Part shown: in pieces, positions 7,167 to 13,466 of the stretch
How the letters are laid out: the number at the start of each line of letters is the position of its first letter
Numbering within the stretch: position 1 is the first letter of the stretch
Assembly (NCBI GenBank): GCA_002433465.1
Contig: DJIE01000223.1
Location: 1 to 17,711 of the forward strand
Length of the DNA: 17,711 nucleotides
Source of the DNA: Salinisphaera sp. UBA6602
GTDB lineage: Bacteria; Pseudomonadota; Gammaproteobacteria; Nevskiales; Salinisphaeraceae
Reading direction: 5' to 3'
Translations under genes and position numbers: made by a program
Notes under the pieces: model-generated
The model's input: only the letters and a program-made list of their open reading frames with translations
What the model was told of the DNA's origin: nothing
Databases searched by the model: none

Positions 7167-8054
7167 CTAGCGCAGCACGCCGAAAATCGTGAGCAGCGCC
7201 AGAATCGCCAGCACCACGAGGAGGGTTCGCCAGACCAACCCCAGGGCTTCGAGCAGGGTGTCATCCAGCCCGCGGCCATAGCGCGTCTGCGCGTTGGCCT
7301 GGGTCAGCCCCAGCGCGCCGCGCCCGACCGCCGCCAGCAGCCGGCAGCTGGCCGAAGCACTGGCATGGGTGGTGGCCCGCGCGGACGGCCACGCCCGGAT
7401 CGCGGCGCGGGTCGCGCCGACCAGGGCATAGACGAGCACCGTCAGGCGGGCCGGTATCCAGGCCGCCAGGCCATGCACGTATTCGGCCGTGCGCTGCATG
7501 GCACGCGAAGCCGTGCCGCGCGCGGCCAACGCCGGCAGCTCGCGTACGCTGCGATAGAACAGCGCGCCCGCCGGGCCGGCCACGAAGAACCACAGCAGCA
7601 CGCCCAGAATGCGCTCGTGGCCCTGAACCAGCACCGCGCTCACGATCCGGCGACCGTGCGTATCCGCAGCCAGACGGCCGTCGGTGCGGCGACACAAATC
7701 GAGCGCACAGGCCTCCGCATGGGCGAAGTCGCGTTCATCGCGTGCGCGAATCAGCGCATGCACGTCCTCCCACAGATCGCGGGGGCCAAAGGTCAGCACC
7801 AGAATGAATACGCCAAAAGCCAGCTCGAAGCCCAGCCACAGGTATTCGACGATCGCCCACTGCACCAGTGCAACGGCCAGCACCGGCGGCACCACCACGA
7901 GCACGCCGGCCGGCTGCTGGAGCCAGCGCCGCCCGAGCGCCACGCTTTCGATGATCGCGATATAGCGCGCAAAACCGTCCGCATGGCGCCAGTGCTTGAG
8001 CTGGCCGAGCGCGCGCTCGGCAAACAGCGCGATGACGATCATGATCAGATGCAT
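7167..8054 (-). CDS. ampE: AmpE, inner-membrane protein of the ampDE locus
   Basis: Polytopic inner-membrane protein encoded with AmpD and historically linked to beta-lactamase induction; its molecular activity is not established. The 295 residues (E. coli AmpE has 284) begin MHLIMIVIALFAERALGQLKHW, like the E. coli TLLVLIFERLFKLGEHW region. It contains AAWIPARLTVLVYALVG (197-213), matching E. coli WVPVRLAGVVYALIG, and ends ILALLTIFGVLR like E. coli IALLTIYGALV. Hydrophobic segments lie near residues 3-12, 48-68, 72-90, 148-168 and 276-294. The ATG at 8052-8054 overlaps the ampD stop by 10 nt, indicating translational coupling. No ampG or ampC is in the window. Confidence 0.9.
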   Translation of the reverse strand: MHLIMIVIALFAERALGQLKHWRHADGFARYIAIIESVALGRRWLQQPAGVLVVVPPVLAVALVQWAIVEYLWLGFELAFGVFILVLTFGPRDLWEDVHALIRARDERDFAHAEACALDLCRRTDGRLAADTHGRRIVSAVLVQGHERILGVLLWFFVAGPAGALFYRSVRELPALAARGTASRAMQRTAEYVHGLAAWIPARLTVLVYALVGATRAAIRAWPSARATTHASASASCRLLAAVGRGALGLTQANAQTRYGRGLDDTLLEALGLVWRTLLVVLAILALLTIFGVLR

Positions 8055-8602
8055 GCACGCTCCAGCAGGTCGAAATACAGCGCCCAGTCGAAGGCCGGGC
8101 CGGGGTCGGTCTTGCGCTCGGGGGCGATATCGCTATGACCCACCATACGGGCACGGGTGAGCATCGGATAAGCACGCATGAGCGCCGCGCCCGTGGCGGC
8201 CAGAGCGCGGTACTGGGCCGGCGTATACGGGCAGTCATCGGTGCCTTCCAGCTCGATGCCCACGGCAAAGTCGTTGACGCGTGTACGGCCGTCGAAGCAC
8301 GACTGCCCCGCGTGCCAGGCCCGGTCATCGAAACCGACATACTGGGTGATGGCGCCGGTACGCTCGATCAGCACATGGGCGGATACGCGCAGGTGCGCAA
8401 TCTCGCGATAGAACGCCGCGCGGGACACATCAAGCGTATTGGTGAACAGGGCATCGACCTGACCATGGCCGAACCGGCCCGGCGGCAGCGTGATGCCGTG
8501 TACGACCAGCGTATCCACCGACGCATCGGCCGGGCGGGCATCCTGGTTGGGCGAGACCAGCCGTCGCGCGGGCACCAGCCAGCCGTTGTCGATCGAAAGC
8601 AT
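8045..8602 (-). CDS. ampD: 1,6-anhydro-N-acetylmuramyl-L-alanine amidase AmpD
   Basis: Cytosolic zinc amidase of peptidoglycan recycling. It cleaves the peptide from anhydroMurNAc-peptides, lowering the ligand that triggers AmpR-type beta-lactamase induction. Amidase_2 fold, 185 residues from the chosen start: zinc ligands H35 (TLVVHGI), H156 (MVGHSDIAPERK) and D166 (KTDPGPAFDW), catalytic E118 in GIELEGTD, and K164. AHLRVSAHVLIERTG and RAWHAG are further AmpD signatures. Two ATGs compete, at 8608 and 8602. The second is preferred because AGG (formed partly by the upstream gene's TAG stop) is 8 nt before it, and MLSIDNGWLVPARR parallels E. coli MLLEEGWLVEARR. It sits 10 nt after the DUF4105 gene and overlaps ampE, so the three are probably one transcript. 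Confidence 0.95.
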   Translation of the reverse strand: MLSIDNGWLVPARRLVSPNQDARPADASVDTLVVHGITLPPGRFGHGQVDALFTNTLDVSRAAFYREIAHLRVSAHVLIERTGAITQYVGFDDRAWHAGQSCFDGRTRVNDFAVGIELEGTDDCPYTPAQYRALAATGAALMRAYPMLTRARMVGHSDIAPERKTDPGPAFDWALYFDLLERACI

Positions 8603-8612
8603 CTGCATCGGC

Positions 8613-10541
8613 CTAAAAATACGCCTGCAGACCGATCGTCGCACGCAGACCGCTATCGACCGCCGTATTCTCCCAGCCGAGTTCGCTGCGCAGACCCAGG
8701 TCGCGGGTCAGGTTGAACTGCTGGCCGAGTTTGGCCCAGCGATAATAGCCATCGTCGCCGGCCACGTATTCGAGCGCGCCCGTTTCCGCCTTGAGCTGTA
8801 GCCAGCGGGCCGGATGCAGCAGCAGCCCCGCGCTCGCCCCCGCACCCAGCGCATAGCCGGGCGACAGCGCGCTATTGGCGTCTATCGAGCCCAGACCGAA
8901 TACATAAGCCAGCGCGTCGTCGCTGCCCCAGGACAGCCCCGGCCCACCCTGCAGGTAATAGCCGAGGTTGTTGTCGACATCATCGAACACGTTCGCGGAC
9001 GGGCGCCGGCGCAGCCCGGTATCAAGCTGGAACGACACCGGCTTGAACAGATCGTTGCGCGGCGACAGCGACACGATATTGAGCACGGTCAGGTCGTCGA
9101 TACGCAGTTCGCCCTCGCCCGGATCGACCCGCAGCCCCAGATCGAGGAAGTTGATCTGCGCGCCGCGGGTATAGCCGCCCGGATCGTCGAGCAGGTCGTG
9201 ATAGGCCGGGCGGATACGCAGGCCCAGCGACAGATCGTCGCCCTCGTAAATCGCCGCGGTGGCCACCCGCAGGGTGCGATGGGCCTGGTCGGGCGAGGTC
9301 GCGGGCGCGGGCACCGGCGCAAACGACGACGGCCGCGCGATCCGGCTGCGCGCCATGAGAATGGCGTTGGCATGTTCCGTATCGGCCGGGGCGTTGGCCG
9401 GGTCGCTCTGTAGCCGGTAGTAGAGATAGTCGTGGGCAACTTCGAGCACTTCGGCCTGTGCATCGGGACTGAGCCCGGTCAGGCGCGAATCGTCGAAGGC
9501 CACCCGGTCGGCAGCGATTTCGCGAGCGAGCGTACGCTGCTCGGCGCTGAGCTGGTCGGCCTGCCAGCGCAGCGTGGTTTCCAGCGAAGGGCGAAAACGC
9601 GGCGCGCCCATGAGCCCGGGCACGTCGGCGATGGTACGAATGGTGTCGGCCGGGATCGCATACCAGGAATACTGCTCGGTCAGGGCAAGCTCGGGGCGGG
9701 CCACTTCGAGCAGGCTCAGCAGCTGATAGGAACAGTTCTTGGTAAGAAAGAAGTAGGCGAAGCGCACCCCGTCCATCTCCCAGAGATGGTCGACCAGTCG
9801 ATCGGTCTCGGCATCGCTGAGCTCAAGCGGATAGGCCCAGACGTCGCGATGCTCGATCCAGGCGTACTGCTTGACCTTCTCGTAGTAGGGAAACAGCCCG
9901 AAAATACCGGCATAGCCCCCGGTCAGCCCCTTCCAGGCAAAGCCCAGACCTTGTGCATCGTCACCGGCGGCTGCGGCAAAGTTCACCGCATACGACAGCA
10001 GTTCGGTATTGCGCGCGCGCCGCGAAGAATCGATACGCAGCAGGGTATGCCCGAACATCGACGACGGGCTGTTGGGAAAGGCGGTGGGGAAAATCAGGCT
10101 GATCTGGCGCGGCGCCAGCGCCTCTCGCCAGCGCTGATATTTTTCGCAACGTTCGCCGCCCAGCGCGTGCTCTTCGAGCCCCAGCCTTGCAACCAGAAAA
10201 CGCCGGCGGGCGATGAACGTACAGGCCGCCGAGCGCTCTCGATCCTCGATATAGCGATTTTCGACGAAGGCCGCCAGGGTCGCATTCAGCTCGGCGGCCG
10301 GATCGCGGCGTCCGTTGGGCGACAGAAAGAACCAGTCCGTCACCACCGTGCTGTGCAGCCCCTCGCCAAGCCAGTCGCGCTCGTAATGCACCAGCGCCTG
10401 CCACTGGGCGCTGGCGGCCAGGTTCTGTTCGGCGGCACGCGCCTGCAGTGCGGCGAGATCGACAGGCGGCCTATCCGGCGCGGCCTGTACAACGCCCCAG
10501 ACGAACACCAGCAAAGGCGCGAGCGCCGCCCATCGCATCAT
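8613..10541 (-). CDS. DUF4105 (Lnb-like) exported protein, paralogue 1
   Basis: Exported envelope protein of 642 residues. MMRWAALAPLLVFVWGVVQA is a signal peptide. Residues about 25-140 are a family-specific N-terminal region with paired cysteines C107 and C132. The DUF4105 domain follows: PTAFPNSPSSMFGHTLLRID (H165), YAVNFAA, GLTGGYAGIF, YAWIEHRDVWAYPLELS and FFLTKNCSYQLL (C270). The conserved H165 and C270 look like a catalytic pair of NlpC/P60-like type. From about residue 430 the protein is rich in alternating beta pattern and ends GLRATIGLQAYF with a terminal aromatic, suggesting a beta-barrel or beta-rich outer-membrane portion. DUF4105 includes the Bacteroides lipoprotein N-acyltransferase Lnb; that activity here is only a hypothesis. 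The ATG at 10541 starts the signal peptide and has no good ribosome-binding site. The MITE-like element ends 11 nt upstream. Paralogue 2 lies beyond it. Confidence 0.88.
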   Translation of the reverse strand: MMRWAALAPLLVFVWGVVQAAPDRPPVDLAALQARAAEQNLAASAQWQALVHYERDWLGEGLHSTVVTDWFFLSPNGRRDPAAELNATLAAFVENRYIEDRERSAACTFIARRRFLVARLGLEEHALGGERCEKYQRWREALAPRQISLIFPTAFPNSPSSMFGHTLLRIDSSRRARNTELLSYAVNFAAAAGDDAQGLGFAWKGLTGGYAGIFGLFPYYEKVKQYAWIEHRDVWAYPLELSDAETDRLVDHLWEMDGVRFAYFFLTKNCSYQLLSLLEVARPELALTEQYSWYAIPADTIRTIADVPGLMGAPRFRPSLETTLRWQADQLSAEQRTLAREIAADRVAFDDSRLTGLSPDAQAEVLEVAHDYLYYRLQSDPANAPADTEHANAILMARSRIARPSSFAPVPAPATSPDQAHRTLRVATAAIYEGDDLSLGLRIRPAYHDLLDDPGGYTRGAQINFLDLGLRVDPGEGELRIDDLTVLNIVSLSPRNDLFKPVSFQLDTGLRRRPSANVFDDVDNNLGYYLQGGPGLSWGSDDALAYVFGLGSIDANSALSPGYALGAGASAGLLLHPARWLQLKAETGALEYVAGDDGYYRWAKLGQQFNLTRDLGLRSELGWENTAVDSGLRATIGLQAYF

Positions 10542-10623
10542 GACAAGGCCGTAGGGCCTGTTAACACTAATGCCAATCGCCGCGTTGCTGCGCAAAATCG
10601 TGCCAGACAAGGCGCGTGGCGCC

Positions 10624-10644
10624 GGCCCTGGTTATTCCAGGGCC
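10624..10644. repeat. Perfect hairpin inside the MITE-like element
   Basis: GGCCCTGG-TTATT-CCAGGGCC has 8-bp perfect arms and a 5-nt loop. It is the apex of the larger left-arm palindrome (10584-10606 with 10662-10683). Confidence 0.9.
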
Positions 10645-10693
10645 AAACCGCGCAACGCCGCATGGCAGGATTTTGGGCGCAACCCGAAGGGAC

Positions 10694-10788
10694 GCGCTCT
10701 ATTTTTCCGCAATCCGGCGTTGCAGCGCGCTCATGTAGCCTGGCTACACAACGCGCACTGCGCCTTGTCTTGCAAAAAAATAGAGCGC
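10694..10788. repeat. Second internal inverted repeat of the MITE-like element
   Basis: GCGCTCTATTTTT near 10694-10706 pairs with AAAAATAGAGCGC near 10776-10788. Between them lies a perfect small palindrome, TGTAGCC-T-GGCTACA (10734-10748). The right half of the element can therefore fold independently of the left half, giving a two-lobed or cloverleaf-like structure. Confidence 0.8.
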
Positions 10789-10819
10789 GGCGCGACGATT
10801 TCATTAGCGTTAACAGGCC

Positions 10820-12676
10820 CTAGTCGAAAAAGTGACGGAAGGATACGCTGCAGCTGTTGACCGCATCGCTATCCCAGGTCTCGCGCCCACACTCGCCACG
10901 CAGCGCATTGTCGCGGGAAACAGGCACGTTGACGACCGCGCCGGTACGCAGGCGCGAAAAGTGCGGGGTGAATTTCAGCCAGCGTGCATGCACGCCCCAT
11001 TGTACGACGTTCGCCTGATAGACGATGCCCGCTTCGGCACCGGCGCCGAGCGCCATGGCCGGGTCGACACCGCTCACACTCTCCAGCCGGGCGACGCCAA
11101 ATACATAGGGCAACAGATCGCCAACCCGCCAGCTGGCCCCCGGCCCGCCCTGGATGAAACCGCCAAGCGCGCGCTCGCTGTCGGCCACCGGTGCCTGCTC
11201 CAGGCCCGTATGCACGAACCAGGAGATCGGCTGGGTAAAGGCATCGCGCGGCGCGAGCGAACGGATGTTGATCAGATCGAGGGTTTCCAGCGACGCACCG
11301 TCGACCTCATCGAAGCGCAGGTTGATATTCAGGCCTTCGATGGCCGCCCCCGGCAGAAAACCGGGCAACGGATCGAACAGATCGTGGTAGGTCAATCGAT
11401 AACCCAGCGACAGGAAGTCGCGCCCGTCCTGTCGCCCCGCGCCCATGCTGGCCATCTGGGTATCGTGACCCGATTCGGGCGCAGGCGGCGCCGACACCGG
11501 CGCGCTCGGCGGCGCGGCATTACGCTGCACGATGCGCAACAGCGCAAGACTGTCGGCGGCTACATCCGGGTTACGCGCGCCCTCGCGGTGCTCGAGCCGC
11601 AGAGCGCGATAGGCCAGTTCGGCAATCCGACGACGCTGTTCGCTTGGCCGGTTCTCGAACGCCGGCGTAGCGGCCACGCTCGGATCATCGCGCAGCGCCA
11701 CGGCCAGCGCGCGCGCCGCCGGATCGAGCCGGGCCGCGCGGGCCGCGACCTCGCGTGCCTTGGACGGCCGATAACGCCTGTCTGCCACCAGTCCGGCGTC
11801 GTCGAGGGCGCGTACCGTATTGACCGGCAGCTCGGCAAACCGCAGTTCCTGGCTCAACGGCGCCGTGGGGCGGCCGACCTTCACCAGCTCCAGCAGGCGA
11901 TAGGAACAGTTCTCGTCGAAGAAGTAATAGTCGAAGTTGATGCCGCGCAGTTCCCAGAGGTGGCGCACCACCCAGTCCATTTCGTCGGCGTCGAGATTGA
12001 GCGCGTACTCCCACATGTCGCGATTCTCGACGAAGGCATAGTCGCGAATTTTCTCGGCATAGGCGGTCACCGAGAACTGCCCGGGGTAGCCGCCCGCCAG
12101 CCCGCGCCAGATATAGAAAAACGAATTGTCGGCCGCGCCGGCCTGGGCACCGAAATTGATCGCCTTCGAGAGCCAGACGGAATCCGGGTTGGGCTTGGCA
12201 TCCAGGCGCAGCAGCGTATGCCCGAACATGGATGACGGACTGTTCAGATAGGCCGCGGGGAAAACGAGCACGAGCTGGCCCGTGGGCATCTGTTCGCGCC
12301 ACTGCAGGTAATCCTCGCAATGGGCCAGCGGCGCCGCCTCCTGCCAGCCCAGCGCCTCGGCAAGAAAGCGATAGCGGGCCGGAAAACGACAGCGCGCCGC
12401 GCTGCCCGGCGCTCGGAGCGCGGCCACGCTGGCACGCAGCTCGGCCACCGCGCTTCGCTTGCCCTGGTCGGACAGAAAGAAGTCGGCGTCGTCGACGTAG
12501 CTGCTGCCGATACCGCGCAGTGTGGCGCCCGGGTTGACGTGCATCAGCGACTGCCAGCGCGGGGTCGCCGCCAGCGCCGCGAGATCGGGCGCCGTGGCAA
12601 GACCCGGCACAGGCACAAGTGCGAGCAGGCCGGCGACGACCGCGGCACAACCGGCGCCCAATAGCCTTGGCATCAT
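10820..12676 (-). CDS. DUF4105 (Lnb-like) exported protein, paralogue 2
   Basis: Paralogue of the 8613-10541 gene, 618 residues. The signal peptide MMPRLLGAGCAAVVAGLLALVPVPGLATA (positive start, long hydrophobic core, AxA-like cleavage) decides the start at 12676, or 12673, over the longer frame to 12730. Paired cysteines C96 and C120 precede the DUF4105 core: FPAAYLNSPSSMFGHTLLRLD (H153), KAINFGAQAG, GLAGGYPGQF, YAFVENRDMWEYALNLD and YFFDENCSYRLLELV (C257). A Pro/Ala-rich spacer at about 385-405 leads to a beta-rich C-terminal half ending SVSFRHFFD. Both putative catalytic residues are intact. No ribosome-binding site is evident: the leader is the T-tract of the preceding terminator. The TAG stop (10820-10822) is the last three bases of the MITE-like element. 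Confidence 0.87.
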   Translation of the reverse strand: MMPRLLGAGCAAVVAGLLALVPVPGLATAPDLAALAATPRWQSLMHVNPGATLRGIGSSYVDDADFFLSDQGKRSAVAELRASVAALRAPGSAARCRFPARYRFLAEALGWQEAAPLAHCEDYLQWREQMPTGQLVLVFPAAYLNSPSSMFGHTLLRLDAKPNPDSVWLSKAINFGAQAGAADNSFFYIWRGLAGGYPGQFSVTAYAEKIRDYAFVENRDMWEYALNLDADEMDWVVRHLWELRGINFDYYFFDENCSYRLLELVKVGRPTAPLSQELRFAELPVNTVRALDDAGLVADRRYRPSKAREVAARAARLDPAARALAVALRDDPSVAATPAFENRPSEQRRRIAELAYRALRLEHREGARNPDVAADSLALLRIVQRNAAPPSAPVSAPPAPESGHDTQMASMGAGRQDGRDFLSLGYRLTYHDLFDPLPGFLPGAAIEGLNINLRFDEVDGASLETLDLINIRSLAPRDAFTQPISWFVHTGLEQAPVADSERALGGFIQGGPGASWRVGDLLPYVFGVARLESVSGVDPAMALGAGAEAGIVYQANVVQWGVHARWLKFTPHFSRLRTGAVVNVPVSRDNALRGECGRETWDSDAVNSCSVSFRHFFD

Positions 12677-12685
12677 CAAGCGGGC

Positions 12686-12717
12686 AAAAAAATGCCCCGC
12701 CTCGACCGAGACGGGGC
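12686..12717 (-). terminator. Rho-independent terminator after the DUF3015 gene
   Basis: GCCCCG pairs with CGGGGC and the stem continues after one mismatch (12694-12717). On the minus strand it is followed by a run of seven Ts (complement of 12686-12692). It lies 20 nt after the DUF3015 stop and ends only 10 nt before the DUF4105 paralogue 2 start codon. It should therefore limit co-transcription of the downstream envelope genes. Confidence 0.88.
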
Positions 12718-12736
12718 GTGCATCAGCCAATGCCGA

Positions 12737-13219
12737 TCAGGACACGTAGCGCGACAGGCGCGCGTCGCCGGCCATGACCGTATTGATGCGCTGCATGACT
12801 TCGGCGGCGCTGACGTCTTCACGCGGGAAGATCTGGCCGAAGTGATCGTGCATGGTGGTATTGAAATGGGCACGATCCGCGGGCTCGATTTCCATGGCGA
12901 CGGTCAGCGCGGTCAGCGCTTCGCCATGACCCACGGCCATGTCCTGGGCCACTTCCTCGAGCACGCCGTTCATGGCGAGCAGGCTCTGACCGCTGTAGGT
13001 CAGGGTGCCGCTGGTATCGCAGCCGTTGGTGCCGCTGGTCATGCCGAAGGTGGCATTACCCGAGGTGCCGTTCACGATGGTGGCCAACAGATGCGCCGGC
13101 AGACCGCTCGACCCTTCGAACAACAGGTTGCCCCAGCCGCAGCCCGGCCCGCCCGGCGCGACCGCACCGGCCGACATGCTGGACCCCAGAATCGCGGCAC
13201 CGATGATGAGCTTCTTCAT
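12737..13219 (-). CDS. DUF3015 family exported small protein
   Basis: Exported protein of 160 residues and unknown function. MKKLIIGAAILGSSMSAGAVA is a signal peptide. The mature part starts with PGGPGCGWGNLLFEGSSG and continues with TSGNATFGMTSGTNGC, the hallmark of DUF3015: Gly-rich turns and two cysteines (C27 and C67 by count), which may form a disulfide. The C-terminal half is helical and contains HFGQIFPREDVSAAEVMQRIN. The ATG at 13217-13219 is preceded by AAGGGGGAA at ideal spacing. A good sigma-70 promoter lies upstream and a strong terminator downstream, so it is probably expressed as a single-gene transcript with some read-through into the DUF4105 genes. Family assignment is fairly sure; the role is unknown. 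Confidence 0.88.
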   Translation of the reverse strand: MKKLIIGAAILGSSMSAGAVAPGGPGCGWGNLLFEGSSGLPAHLLATIVNGTSGNATFGMTSGTNGCDTSGTLTYSGQSLLAMNGVLEEVAQDMAVGHGEALTALTVAMEIEPADRAHFNTTMHDHFGQIFPREDVSAAEVMQRINTVMAGDARLSRYVS

Positions 13220-13289
13220 TACTGTTCCCCCTTGGATTTAATCAGGTATCGATTCGTGAGCGGTGTCCCTGTCACCGCCACGACAGTCA

Positions 13290-13317
13290 ACTATAGCGCG
13301 CCGCCCACAGCTGTAAA
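13290..13317 (-). promoter_or_regulatory. Sigma-70-like promoter of the DUF3015 gene
   Basis: On the minus strand TTTACA (13312-13317, 5 of 6) is followed after 16 bp by TATAGT (13290-13295, 5 of 6). The predicted start near 13283 gives a leader of about 64 nt ending in the strong AAGGGGG ribosome-binding site. This is the best promoter match by eye in the right half of the window. Confidence 0.68.
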
Positions 13318-13466
13318 GCTCCGGTCATGAAAAGTACGGCCGCGGCACAAAACCGTGCTCGGCGGGTCGCATCCACGGCGCCTCACGTTCGGGTGCTTGT
13401 GCCCGATCACCCTGATAAGCTCGCGACAAGGCGCGCAGCACCTTTTTCCACAAGGACCGACTCTTC

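Larger units (their letters stand above)
10552..10822. mobile_element. 271-bp MITE-like palindromic element with terminal inverted repeats
   Basis: The two ends, 10552-10572 and 10802-10822, are inverted copies matching at 20 of 21 positions and starting TAGGGCCTGTTAAC. Similarity continues inward, less perfectly, to the shared GACAAGGCGC at about 10605-10614. Both ends are bounded by TA, compatible with a TA target duplication. Inside are nested inverted repeats: 10584-10606 with 10662-10683, 10624-10644, 10694-10711 with 10771-10788, and 10734-10748. There is no credible gene and no transposase, so it would be non-autonomous. It sits exactly between the two DUF4105 genes. The TA-bounded ends recall IS630- or IS5-type elements; the family is not established. 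Confidence 0.82.

Noticed and set aside
7014..8138. 374-residue plus-strand frame opposite ampE
   Set aside because: Composition (Arg, Gln, His rich) is typical of an antisense frame; AmpE on the other strand is clear.
9432..10823. 463-residue plus-strand frame opposite DUF4105 paralogue 1
   Set aside because: Antisense shadow in GC-rich DNA. It has no domain-like sequence and lies opposite a well-supported gene; it also runs through the MITE-like element.
10570..10860. 96-residue frame inside the MITE-like element
   Set aside because: It crosses the element end into the neighbouring gene, has no ribosome-binding site and shows no transposase-like motif.
10832..12235. 467-residue plus-strand frame opposite DUF4105 paralogue 2
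   Set aside because: Arg/Gln/His-rich antisense translation with no recognisable motif. The minus-strand frame has a signal peptide and conserved family motifs.
12644..12676. Lipobox (LGAGC) in DUF4105 paralogue 2
   Set aside because: The cysteine is only the tenth residue and precedes the hydrophobic core, too early for a lipoprotein cleavage site. An ordinary signal peptide fits better.
13388..13420. Possible promoter of the M16 gene (TGATAA near 13413)
   Set aside because: No -35 hexamer of acceptable quality at 16-18 bp spacing.
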